Positions 1 to 7,336 of a DNA stretch of 9,763 bases are shown here, in pieces. Below the pieces are notes generated by a model. That model saw only the letters and a program-made list of their open reading frames with translations, was not told the DNA's origin and made no database searches. The DNA comes from Candidatus Poribacteria bacterium. Its GTDB lineage: Bacteria > Poribacteria > WGA-4E > UBA9662. Where the stretch lies: NCBI GenBank assembly GCA_002699335.1, contig PACG01000065.1, positions 1-9,763 on the forward strand. The letters are read 5' to 3'. A program made the position numbers and the translations under genes. Each line of letters begins with the position of its first letter. Positions within the stretch are counted from its first letter, which is position 1.

Positions 1-147
1 ACGAAAGACGCCTCAAAGTTTAAAAATGATGGAGAGGTGAACGGCAGGGCTAAATTCGTGAAATCAAAAACCCTTATCAAATTCGCAGTCCTTGAACCGA
101 GAGATAAGCTCACAATGATGTGGGCACAGACCAAGGCTTATCCCTAA
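1..147 (+). CDS. C-terminal end of an unrecognised protein (partial, runs off left edge)
   Basis: Frame 1 is open from the first base to a TAA at 145-147, giving 48 residues. The peptide is rich in Lys, contains a NDGEVNGRAKF segment and ends in WAQTKAYP. I do not recognise the family. The even hydrophobic/charged spacing looks protein-like, but 48 open codons can occur by chance and no start is visible. It points towards the decayed lyase gene on the opposite strand, so the two would be convergent. It may be the end of an intact gene outside the window, a decayed gene end, or a chance frame. Confidence 0.33.
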   Translation, partial: TKDASKFKNDGEVNGRAKFVKSKTLIKFAVLEPRDKLTMMWAQTKAYP

Positions 148-189
148 ATTTGTCTTCCCGCATAATCAATCAGTGGAGAGAGGAGTAAC

Positions 190-530
190 TTCGTCTGCTG
201 TGTGGATAAAGAAATTAAGGGTCAAGACTAATGAGATCAGAAGCCAGATCAGGCCGGGGTAGACAGCCATTACCATTGGCACCTCAGCGGACGAGTGCGC
301 TACCTGGTCCGTAACAAGGTCAGGAAATCACCAGCAGGTCACCCGGTTGGTAGGAACCAACCGGGCGAAGTCGTGCTTCGCACGGGCGGGTGTAATTAAT
401 TCAGCCCTGACACACATTAAAGCCCGATGGTGCGGTCCCTATAAATAATACGGCATGGCGTCGAGACGATAAGCAAAACTGGAAAAATATTACAGCGATA
501 GCAGTTAAGGTCGCCTAGTTCTAGTGGGAT
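190..530. other. Gene-free stretch with dense potential RNA secondary structure
   Basis: I find no convincing coding frame here on either strand. The stretch holds two adjacent hairpins (342-381). It also holds a possible long-range helix between about 254-262 and 299-307, with a G.U pair and a bulged G, and a 4-bp stem around 269-283. The G+C content is locally higher than in the decayed gene beside it. The stretch could be a structured RNA, or the 5' (domain I) remnant of a group II intron whose reverse transcriptase has been lost. I cannot find a GUGYG-type 5' end or a domain V hairpin. The identity is inference only. Confidence 0.25.
342..381. repeat. Two adjacent perfect hairpins
   Basis: The first is a perfect 10-bp inverted repeat, CCCGGTTGGT (342-351) and ACCAACCGGG (356-365), closed by the tetraloop AGGA. 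The second starts at its last base: GCGAAG (365-370), loop TCGTG, CTTCGC (376-381), a 6-bp stem. Neither strand continues into a clear T-run, so they do not look like Rho-independent terminators. They resemble elements of a folded RNA or the foldback end of a small mobile element. The hairpins are seen directly; their role is unknown. Confidence 0.75.
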
Positions 531-544
531 ATTAACGATTAAGC

Positions 545-2035
545 CTACGGAAACTATTGTGTTTCGTTCTCGGTCTATTCAACCGGCGCTTAAGTTAGGC
601 TGGATCAATGGCTTCAAACCACTTAACGTCAACATTAGTTTCTGACGGTTGGTTGGTCTGAACACCGATCAGGTTCAGTATCTGAGGCCTAAAACGCTTC
701 GGCGGCTACTTTTGGGCCTTTTTAGCCCGGATATTCCAAAACGCCCCTCTGGTTGCACATGCTTACCCAGGCATGCCCACCACCAGATTTCCGAATTCTA
801 GTTCCTGCCCTCAGATCAATACAGTTAAACAGGTTCTTATAAGGGGATTTTTTATGGTGATCTAAAGACAGGTCTACACCTCGACCATTCGAGAAAACAT
901 TGCCCATCGAACGGTAGGAGAGGGTAATATCATGGATAAACTGGGTTTGAAAATCGAAATCGGTGAACAGATTATCGCCACCCAATTGCACACCGTGGTG
1001 TCCCGTTATCTGCCTCGATCAACCCCTCGTTCTGATTGAAGAGTAATCCCTTTTAAGGTACAAAACCGACCGGTGACATAGCCCCCACTATCCGTACCTG
1101 CCTAACCCAGTAGTTGGAGACGTTGTTCAGCGCAATAGCATTGTAGCCCTGTTCGGTAAAATGTCCGCTATACTTTTGGACCGGAAACTCGAGGGTCAAG
1201 TGTTCAATCCCGACTTCTGTTACCGTTAGTTGGCTATGACGGATTTCAGGCTGCCAGTCAGACCGAACGTCGAATCGAAGAGGACGATCAATAAGTTGTT
1301 AGCTGATCGCCGGTAATTGAAACGATCTGACACACCATGCTGATCCGAATTGGCTTCTTTATTTTGCTCGTATCCCCAAGTATCACCCGCATAGAGGTAT
1401 TGCAATAGCGTTTTCTGTGGATCATCGACCAGGAGTATTTCAACTTGCTGGCCAGAGTGAAAATGACCAGGTTGTGAGGCCGTCAGTTTCTGTTGACCCC
1501 GGTGAGCATTCGAAGTGATTTGACTCGACGCCTTGCCTTGTTGCTGACCTTTAACCCAGATCAGTTCACCCGAACAGGAGTAGTTGGAGGTAGGTCCACC
1601 GGATGTGGTTTGACCCATATTTGGCTTCAACGTGTTGAGTGGGACGGGAAAAAAGAGAATCGTTTCTACTGGACTGGCGCCTCTGAGAACAATTCCACTT
1701 TTCTTGATCACCAGGATTTAGCTGATTTTTATCCCCGCGGGGATAAAAATCACTCCCTGATCGGTTGCTGCGATAGCATCTATAAAGGCTGGCGAATCGT
1801 CGTGTTGACCATCACCTTTAGCCCCATAAGATTTGATGTTGGTCACCTGCGGGATTGTTGGAATCGGTTCTTTGTCACTGTAATAACCGGCAAATGAGAA
1901 ATTAGGTGACGGCCTGGTCGGAGACCATTTTTCCTCAGCTTCACTCCAGAATTCAGAATAGTTTTGAGCCTGAAGTAGGGGCAAAACTAAAAACAGGATT
2001 GCTGCCCCAATCCGGATCGATAATGGTGTGTTCAT
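545..2035 (-). pseudogene. Decayed secreted pectate-lyase-superfamily (right-handed beta-helix) protein
   Basis: The start is the ATG at 2035, followed by a clear Sec signal peptide with hydrophobic core AAILFLVLPLLQ. An FSFAGY segment follows, then the Pectate_lyase_3 hallmark YGAKGDGQHDDSPAFIDAI and GVIFIPAG. An in-frame TAA at 1718-1720 interrupts the gene, and the same frame resumes with KKSGIVLRGAS and SGELIWVKG. The frame changes near 1375 (into SKIKKPIRIS...ITGDQLT) and near 1297 (into IDRPLRFDVRSDWQPEI, then VGIEHLTLEFPVQKYSGHFT and SNYWVRQVRIVG). It changes again near 1072 (ITLQSERGVDRG) and near 1010 (GHHGVQLGGDNLFTDF, SMGNVFSNGRGVDLSLDHH). A last shift near 725 leads to IGVQTNQPSETN and KWFEAIDPA, with stops, ending around 545. 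The intact protein would be about 500 residues. Known members are exported polysaccharide-active or structural beta-helix proteins; substrate unknown. The number of lesions makes function impossible. Confidence 0.88.
1723..1752. repeat. Perfect 30-bp palindrome
   Basis: The left arm TGATTTTTATCCCCG (1723-1737) is followed without spacer by its exact reverse complement (1738-1752). It lies inside the lyase pseudogene, over the codons for the conserved IFIPAG segment. It ends three bases upstream of the in-frame TAA (1718-1720). Each arm runs from an AT-rich outer end to a G+C-rich centre. Confidence 0.97.
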
Positions 2036-2298
2036 CTGTCAATCTCGTTGGTCGTCTTAACTTTAAATCCTCTCGTACCTAGAAGATGTAGCGGGAGATC
2101 AGGCTTTGACACACCGGCTGAAAAGGTCAGATAGACCCGATCTGAGTCGCGCGGAAAAGTTTGGTTGTACCTGGCAGGTCGGTAGCGATCTTCACCAACC
2201 ACAATTGGCATTTTGCTGCTGACTATCGAAGAGTCGGTGGACAATGGTATGTTTGGAAACCGGCCTTTGGTCGATATGGCCCCTATTGAGAAGGTGCT
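2032..2298 (-). other. Open frame of unknown function just upstream of the lyase pseudogene
   Basis: Reading leftwards, 88 codons are open from after a TAA (2299-2301) to TGA at 2032-2034. The end overlaps the lyase ATG in an ATGA arrangement, as in a translationally coupled operon. The peptide contains GEDRYRPARYNQTFPRDSDR and VYLTFSAGVSKPDLPLHLLG, which look protein-like. The same frame continues rightwards to about 2637 with several stops (2416-2637 open). It may be the 3' end of a decayed gene that preceded the lyase gene. I do not recognise a family. An open frame on the other strand covers part of the same bases, so only one can be real. Confidence 0.3.
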
Positions 2299-2514
2299 TT
2301 ACGCTATGCGAGTGTGGGACGTACATCCGCATTTTCATCGGCTTATCGAATCTCTAACGGCCAGAGAATAGTAGTTTCCACCGGAGCAATCCATCCTTAC
2401 AATGCCCGACAAGCACTAGCCGCATTTGAGGAGCGATATCCCGATTGGAATCGAGTACTCGCCTATCGGGCATCTATAAGAACCAAACTCAACAAGATCC
2501 AACTCACAGGATAG
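2146..2514 (+). other. Competing plus-strand open frame, possible decayed gene fragment
   Basis: Frame 1 runs 122 codons with one interruption, TGA at 2287-2289. Before the stop it contains NWHFAADYRRVGGQWYVWKP. After it comes SSAYRISNGQRIVVSTGAIH, then a helix-like NARQALAAFEERYPDWNRVL. The same frame reopens at 2599-2763 (FYPIEQLLSAGYPEKLLNLL) after further stops. Composition and periodicity are protein-like, but I recognise no family. It overlaps the minus-strand frame at 2032-2298. It could be a decayed gene or an antisense shadow. Confidence 0.25.
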
Positions 2515-2911
2515 AGCCTGCTTGTTAGATCGACCTGAGTTTGGAGGCTGGTTAACGCCTTTTTGGGAATTAGGAAAATGACAGACCGATTCTCTTGACG
2601 AAATTTGAGAATCAACTCCTTTTATCCGATCGAACAACTACTATCGGCTGGTTACCCGGAAAAATTGTTGAATCTTCTGTGTCTCGACTGGATGTTTCCT
2701 CTCATAAGAAATATGGAACGAACGGATAGCAACTGTCTCTTAATTTCCACCCTAATTTATTCCTGAATTCAGCTTAGGCTAATCCAGTTAGTGCAGTATT
2801 TTGATAAGACGCTTCCGTGGGAATGGCACCAAGACATCAGTAGGCCAATAGTCGTCCCTCTGCAAACGAAAATCCAGATAAATTACCATTTAGCATCATC
2901 CAGCTAAAGTA
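2515..2911. other. Intergenic stretch without a definable gene
   Basis: Short broken plus-strand frames are present (for example EFGGWLTPFWELGK near 2537-2578 in one frame and 2599-2763 in another). They cannot be joined into a recognisable product. Nothing resembling an RNA gene was seen. The right end holds a small inverted repeat just after the propeller gene. Confidence 0.4.
2889..2908 (-). terminator. Weak hairpin after the propeller gene, possible terminator
   Basis: A 6-bp perfect stem, TTTAGC/GCTAAA with an 8-nt loop, begins four bases after the stop codon of the propeller gene at the end of the putative operon. The stem has only two G-C pairs. The sequence downstream on the minus strand (TGGTAATTTATC) has no solid U-run. 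The position is right but the strength is poor. Confidence 0.22.
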
Positions 2912-4291
2912 CTATTTTGTGACGGCAACGTTGTAGCACAAAATCTCTTTGTCGTTGCGAATGAATATGTGTCGGTTGGCTAAGGCGGGGTGTGACCAGA
3001 CCACCGTGCGTCTACCGATACGATGGGTCGGTTCAATCAGTTGGGTTTTGCTGATAGAGTGAAATTCTTTTGGTGACATCTCAGCGATCGTCACCTCTCC
3101 TAGATCGTTAAACAGCCAATAGCGGTCACCATTGGGCACGGTAAAAACGTTGGCCCAACTGGCCGGCCGATCGCCCGTGGAGGGTTCAAAAGTGGACCAC
3201 TGTTGTTCGCCGTCCTCCAAACGCACACACATATACCGACCCCCTTGACCGCCAGCGTAGATGTGGCCGTCCCGAATGACCGCCGTATTAAAAACGCCCC
3301 CCACTCCCCGTTTAGTATCCCCTCGCCAGATAACGGTGGCACTATTCCCATCCGCGGCTACCTGGACCATGGCCGAAACTCGTGAATAGCCCATCACAAA
3401 TAGCCGATTTCCTTCTTGTTGTGGCGCACCGATGGACATGGAAAAGGCCGGTTTGATCCCGACTTGCCAATAATCTACGCCTGTTTCGGGGTTCAATCCT
3501 CGCAGCTGGTCACTATCCCAGACCACCAGTTGACGTTTACCCCCCAGTTGATAGATCATGGGAGCGCAGTAACCCGGTTGGGGTGCATCTCCGTTGCGCC
3601 AGATCTCTTTGCCTGTTAGTTTATTGAACGCCACTACGGTAGCGCCTTTTCCACCCACCATACAGATAATACGGTCACCATCAATTAGCGGATGGGCAGC
3701 GAAGCCCCACTCCGGTGTCTCAACCTGGTAAGCGTCCCGCACATTCCGGTGCCATACCACTTGACCGGTTTCAGTTTCCAAGCAGAACAAATCTCCTTCC
3801 GCACCCAAGGTGTAGACGCGATTTCCGTCGACGGTCGGCGTGGCACGCGGCCCAATGGCGTAGATTGCCACCGATCGATAAGGACAGGCGTATTCTTGCG
3901 ACCAGAGGATACGGCCGGTGTCTTCTGCCAAACATAAAACCCGTTCAGCACCGGGCAGCAGGCGGCGAACAAAGTTGGCATTTTGAGGCGGTTGGGCGGG
4001 GTGTAGAAATTTTCCCTTTTTCAGTTCCGGATCGTGTTTGATTCGGTCCATAACAAATACCCGGCCATTGGCCACCGCCGGGCTAGTATAACCGCCGCCA
4101 ATCCCAGTTCTCCAAACCGGTGTCAATCCATCTGCTGGAAAGGACTGGATAATGTTGGTTTCTCGCCAAATTCCGTCTCTCTGATTACCTAACCACTGTG
4201 ACCAGTCCTCTGCTTGGGATATGTTGATGGAGCTCAGACTCAACCGGAGAATCAGCAGAGAGAGGAAGAGCGATGGATGAAGCACTTTCAT
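2912..4291 (-). CDS. Exported PQQ-like beta-propeller repeat protein
   Basis: This intact protein has 459 residues. Residues 1-27 form a Sec signal peptide (hydrophobic core LFLSLLILRLSLS, likely cleavage after SQA). There is no lipobox cysteine, so a soluble periplasmic or secreted protein is expected. The mature start DWSQWLGNQRDGIW is the typical opening of PQQ-like propellers in polysaccharide-rich environmental phyla. Blades can be followed as repeated strand-turn-strand units ending in a tryptophan: GAERVLCLAEDTGRILW (114-130), GDLFCLETETGQVVW (166-180), VVAFNKLTGKEIW (219-231), LRGLNPETGVDYW (263-275), ATVIW (318-322), YMCVRLEDGEQQW (353-365), and a closing strand at the C-terminus. 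Family members act as scaffolds (as BamB does) or, rarely, as quinoprotein enzymes. I see no clear PQQ ligand set, so a scaffold or binding role is likelier. It lies 25 nt after the second permease gene, so it is probably co-transcribed. The sequence before the ATG has no strong Shine-Dalgarno. Confidence 0.93.
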   Translation of the reverse strand: MKVLHPSLFLSLLILRLSLSSINISQAEDWSQWLGNQRDGIWRETNIIQSFPADGLTPVWRTGIGGGYTSPAVANGRVFVMDRIKHDPELKKGKFLHPAQPPQNANFVRRLLPGAERVLCLAEDTGRILWSQEYACPYRSVAIYAIGPRATPTVDGNRVYTLGAEGDLFCLETETGQVVWHRNVRDAYQVETPEWGFAAHPLIDGDRIICMVGGKGATVVAFNKLTGKEIWRNGDAPQPGYCAPMIYQLGGKRQLVVWDSDQLRGLNPETGVDYWQVGIKPAFSMSIGAPQQEGNRLFVMGYSRVSAMVQVAADGNSATVIWRGDTKRGVGGVFNTAVIRDGHIYAGGQGGRYMCVRLEDGEQQWSTFEPSTGDRPASWANVFTVPNGDRYWLFNDLGEVTIAEMSPKEFHSISKTQLIEPTHRIGRRTVVWSHPALANRHIFIRNDKEILCYNVAVTK

Positions 4292-4316
4292 ATTATGATT
4301 CCAGAGGTGAGTTGAT

Positions 4317-5600
4317 TTACTTGTTACGAATGGCTTCGATCGGTGTTAGCCGTGCGGCTTGACTGGCCGGGAAGTAGCCAAAAACCACCCCCACTACCAT
4401 GCCCATCATTACCCCACTGACCATCGATCCCAGGGTGATGGCCGAAGGCCAGGTGGTTCCCCACTCTTCGGCCCACCTCTGATTGAAGACCTCACCGGCT
4501 ACCGAAGCCAGCGTAAAACCGGCGGCCAGTCCGAGGAGACTACCAATCAGACTAATGATGACTGACTCCACTAAAAACTGGATTCTGATATCGAATCCTT
4601 TGGCTCCGACCGCTTTGCGCAGACCGATCTCAGGCACCCGTTCAGTTACAGAAACCAACATGATGTTCATAATGCCGATACCACCAACCACCAGAGGGAA
4701 AATTGTGACCATCAACATAATCAATTGGATAACCAATAAAACTTTATTGACGAATTTTAATGTATCATCAATACTATCCATCTTAAAAGTACCTTCTTCA
4801 TCATTGTGACGATACCTAACTAGGGTTTCTACCTCCATTTTGGCTTGATCTAATACATCAACTGATGTGGCACGGATGCGTATGGCACGGACCTGGTTTT
4901 TTGGCCCGGGGTTGCTGATCGGCTCACCCCAGTCAGAGTAGCGTCGAACACCAAAGTAGGTCTGACCAGTGGTAATCGGAATAAAAACTTTCCGATTTGA
5001 ATTGTCGTCTTTGTTCATGCCCTGTGGTTTTTTGTCCATCACACCCACCACTGTATAACGCTGCTTATCAATCTTGATTTCACGCCCAATTGGGTTGAGT
5101 CCACTAAACATGACCTGCCAGACTTCATGACCGATAATGCAGATCTTGGTCTTCATATCCATGTCGGTCCTCGTCACATAATGGCCGAAATCTGTAAACC
5201 AGTCCTGAAAAGATGTCGACTCATCAGTAGTGTATTCGACGGACATGTCTCGATTTTTGCCGTCAACCTCTATTCTCCGTTTCTGACCATCTACCGGAAT
5301 AGCAGTTTCAACCGAAGGACAACTGGTTTTGATGGCTTCAACATCATCCAGCGTCAGAAATTCGCGGCTCTGATTGGGTTGCCATTTTCCATTTTTTTCT
5401 ATCCAGGATTCTCGACGAATGCTGAAGGTGCCAGACTCTTGATTTAGAGAGGATGTCATCACCTGGCTTCCAGCCGACCCTACAGATCTAATCGTAATTA
5501 CTCCGGTGATACCGATCATGATGCCCAGAATGGTCAGCCCGGTACGTAACTTTTCACCACTTAATACCCGAAAAGTGATCAACAAACTTTCAAATATCAT
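4317..5600 (-). CDS. MacB/FtsX-family ABC transporter permease (second of a pair)
   Basis: The intact protein has 427 residues from the ATG at 5600. It has the type VII ABC permease plan: TM1 at about 21-38 (LTILGIMIGITGVITI), a periplasmic MacB_PCD domain (about 45-275), then three C-terminal helices of the FtsX domain. The family signature GGIGIMNIMLVSVTER is followed by EIGLRKAVGAK at the helix that contacts the ATPase. It ends in SQAARLTPIEAIRNK, the usual C-terminus. The periplasmic part has the SWIEK, CPSV and CIIGHEV motifs that recur in the upstream permease. Such proteins work as dimers with a separate ATPase and drive export or lipoprotein/peptide handling from the periplasmic side. 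The ATPase is not in this window. It starts 65 nt after the first permease, and the pair probably arose by duplication. Confidence 0.95.
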   Translation of the reverse strand: MIFESLLITFRVLSGEKLRTGLTILGIMIGITGVITIRSVGSAGSQVMTSSLNQESGTFSIRRESWIEKNGKWQPNQSREFLTLDDVEAIKTSCPSVETAIPVDGQKRRIEVDGKNRDMSVEYTTDESTSFQDWFTDFGHYVTRTDMDMKTKICIIGHEVWQVMFSGLNPIGREIKIDKQRYTVVGVMDKKPQGMNKDDNSNRKVFIPITTGQTYFGVRRYSDWGEPISNPGPKNQVRAIRIRATSVDVLDQAKMEVETLVRYRHNDEEGTFKMDSIDDTLKFVNKVLLVIQLIMLMVTIFPLVVGGIGIMNIMLVSVTERVPEIGLRKAVGAKGFDIRIQFLVESVIISLIGSLLGLAAGFTLASVAGEVFNQRWAEEWGTTWPSAITLGSMVSGVMMGMVVGVVFGYFPASQAARLTPIEAIRNK

Positions 5601-5610
5601 GATCAAACTA

Positions 5611-5614
5611 CCTT
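5611..5614 (-). promoter_or_regulatory. Shine-Dalgarno deciding the start of the second permease
   Basis: AAGG (within TTAAGGTAG on the minus strand) lies 10 nt before ATG 5600 but only 4 nt before the in-frame TTG at 5606. This favours the ATG, which removes two residues from the longest possible frame. Confidence 0.55.
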
Positions 5615-5665
5615 AAATTTTAGAACGAAAATAACTAATTGGTTGAATAAAGACAGGGAAAACGA

Positions 5666-6940
5666 TCAGTCAAATCGTAAAGCCTCTACAGGTGTCAGGT
5701 TAGCGGCTTTGTTGGAGGGGTAAAAACCGGCCAGGATACCTACCAGCGTCGAAACACTGAATGCAGCCAATGCGGCCTCAATTCTAACTGTTGCCGGCCA
5801 AACAGAATCCTTGATGACGAAGGTAGTCATAGCCCAACCTGCTCCATTAACCACCAGCATCGCCAGTCCGGTTCCTATGAGACCACCAAACAAGCAGATA
5901 ACAATAGCTTCTATTAGAAATTGGAAACGGATATCGTTGCTTTTGGCTCCAATAGCTTTGCGCAACCCGATTTCCTGAGTTCTTTCGCTGACCGACACCA
6001 ACATAATATTCATGGTACCGATTCCACCCACAATCAAGGTGATAGCCGCCAATCCACCTAAGATATAGCTAATGATTCGCGTGTTCTTGGAGATAAATTT
6101 TATGGCCTCAGCGGAAGTTCCCATATTGTGGTACTGATCCGAGCCAAACTTTTGTCGCCATAAAGCCCGAATCTCTGCTTGGGCCTGACCCACCTGCTCA
6201 TAACTCTCCGCGGTGGCAAAGATGGCTAACCACCTGTTATTTTTCCCCATAAAATACGTTCCAACTGTTGGGATCGGCAGGTAAACGGTTTCGTCCATCT
6301 CACTTCCCGCCATCATACGCATCAACCCCGTTGCTTTGGATGTTAGTGAACCAATAACCGTAAATCGCTCGTGGTCAATTCGCACGTCTTGACCGACCGG
6401 ATTGGTTTGGCCAAACAGGTCTGTACGAACTTTATGGCCAAGGACGCAAACGCGTTGACTCGTGTCCATCTCCCACTGCTGGAAAATTCGACCGTATTCC
6501 ATCTCCCAATTGAAGATGTCGGCGCTCGCCACCAGGCAACCCTGAATAAAATAATTTCTATTTTTGTTTCCGAATTCGACTCGCTTTCCATCTAGTGGTT
6601 GCCAACCCGTTGCCTTGGTGATAGAGGGACATCTTTCAGCCATTTCTGAGACATCTTCCAACCAAAAGTTATCTTTAATCGGATTTCGAACCCACCGACC
6701 GTCATCTTTTTCGATCCACGGCTCGTGCCACATAAATATTAGGGTATTGCCGCTGAAAGTTTTAAATTCGGAAATCATAAAGTCTTTAATACTCTGACTC
6801 AGGGAGACACTAACCACAACGATAAAAATACCCAGGACAATACCCAGCAAAGTCAAGATAGACCGAAATTTATTGCGCACCAAAGATTCCCAACCCACCT
6901 GAAAATTGATGCCGATTTTTATTATTCCGAGAAAATTCAT
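5666..6940 (-). CDS. MacB/FtsX-family ABC transporter permease (first of a pair)
   Basis: The intact protein has 424 residues. TM1 is at about 28-47 (ILTLLGIVLGIFIVVVSV). A periplasmic MacB_PCD domain follows (about 50-285, with VCVLGHKV and NPVGQDVRI). TM2 at about 290-315 leads into VGGIGTMNIMLVSVSERTQE and IGLRKAIGAK. Two more helices lie at about 340-363 and 388-408, and the C-terminus is NKAANLTPVEALRFD. This is the complete four-helix plan of MacB-like permeases without a fused ATPase domain, so it needs a separate nucleotide-binding protein. It aligns along its length with the downstream permease, including EPWIEK/ESWIEK and CPSI/CPSV, so a heterodimer is likely. It is the first intact gene of the block. 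An eroded frame ends 14 nt upstream (stop 6955-6957). No strong Shine-Dalgarno or promoter was recognised. Confidence 0.95.
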   Translation of the reverse strand: MNFLGIIKIGINFQVGWESLVRNKFRSILTLLGIVLGIFIVVVSVSLSQSIKDFMISEFKTFSGNTLIFMWHEPWIEKDDGRWVRNPIKDNFWLEDVSEMAERCPSITKATGWQPLDGKRVEFGNKNRNYFIQGCLVASADIFNWEMEYGRIFQQWEMDTSQRVCVLGHKVRTDLFGQTNPVGQDVRIDHERFTVIGSLTSKATGLMRMMAGSEMDETVYLPIPTVGTYFMGKNNRWLAIFATAESYEQVGQAQAEIRALWRQKFGSDQYHNMGTSAEAIKFISKNTRIISYILGGLAAITLIVGGIGTMNIMLVSVSERTQEIGLRKAIGAKSNDIRFQFLIEAIVICLFGGLIGTGLAMLVVNGAGWAMTTFVIKDSVWPATVRIEAALAAFSVSTLVGILAGFYPSNKAANLTPVEALRFD

Positions 6941-7336
6941 CTGTTTCTTAATCTTTACCAGATATAATCGGTCCCTGATTTTTCAATGAAAGTTTCGTAG
7001 GATTGCGACTCAATGGGAGCAAATAGCACGACAGTTCGAAGCATTCTTGTCTTTGGTCATCACGGTTTTGTGGTTGTAAAAATTTTGGGATCGGCTATTC
7101 TCAGAAGTATAGCGTGTGGACATGCTAATTGCCCATCTTCTCAGAACTAACTACTGATTTTGCGATCGGAACGAGAATGGTTGATCTCAGTTTACTCCTC
7201 ATCAGTCCATTCCCCATGTTGGTTTTGTCGGTCCAGTTCCTTGAGTTCTGCCAACACCTGGCGCGTGTAACGGCTTCAGACCACTGCATGCGCTGGATAA
7301 ACACCCTTGCGCCTCATGTTACCGAACGCCCTGCCG
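6941..7336 (-). other. Eroded sequence upstream of the permeases, no intact gene
   Basis: Only short minus-strand frames are present. One ends ETFIEKSGTDYIW and stops at 6955-6957, just before the permease ATG. Another piece (about 7192-7310) reads FIQRMQWSEAVTR and, after a one-base frame change, QVLAELKELDRQNQHGEW to a TAA. That piece looks like a helical TPR-type C-terminus and may be the tail of the adjacent TPR pseudogene. No ATPase motifs (Walker A, LSGGQ) are visible, so the cognate ATP-binding gene has not simply decayed here in recognisable form. Confidence 0.45.

Noticed and set aside
594..600. GTTAGGC resembling an integron attC core site
   Set aside because: No matching partner box or foldback structure of attC type surrounds it, and there is no integrase or cassette gene.
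1493..1897. 134-codon plus-strand open frame
   Set aside because: It lies antisense to the recognisable lyase pseudogene, whose motifs are clear on the minus strand. It is a shadow.
3100..4041. Several open frames of 60-108 codons on both strands within the propeller gene
   Set aside because: They overlap the intact propeller gene, which has a signal peptide and propeller repeats; their own translations have no family features.
6343..6797. Small frames inside the first permease gene on both strands
   Set aside because: They overlap a full-length MacB-type permease and show no motif of their own.
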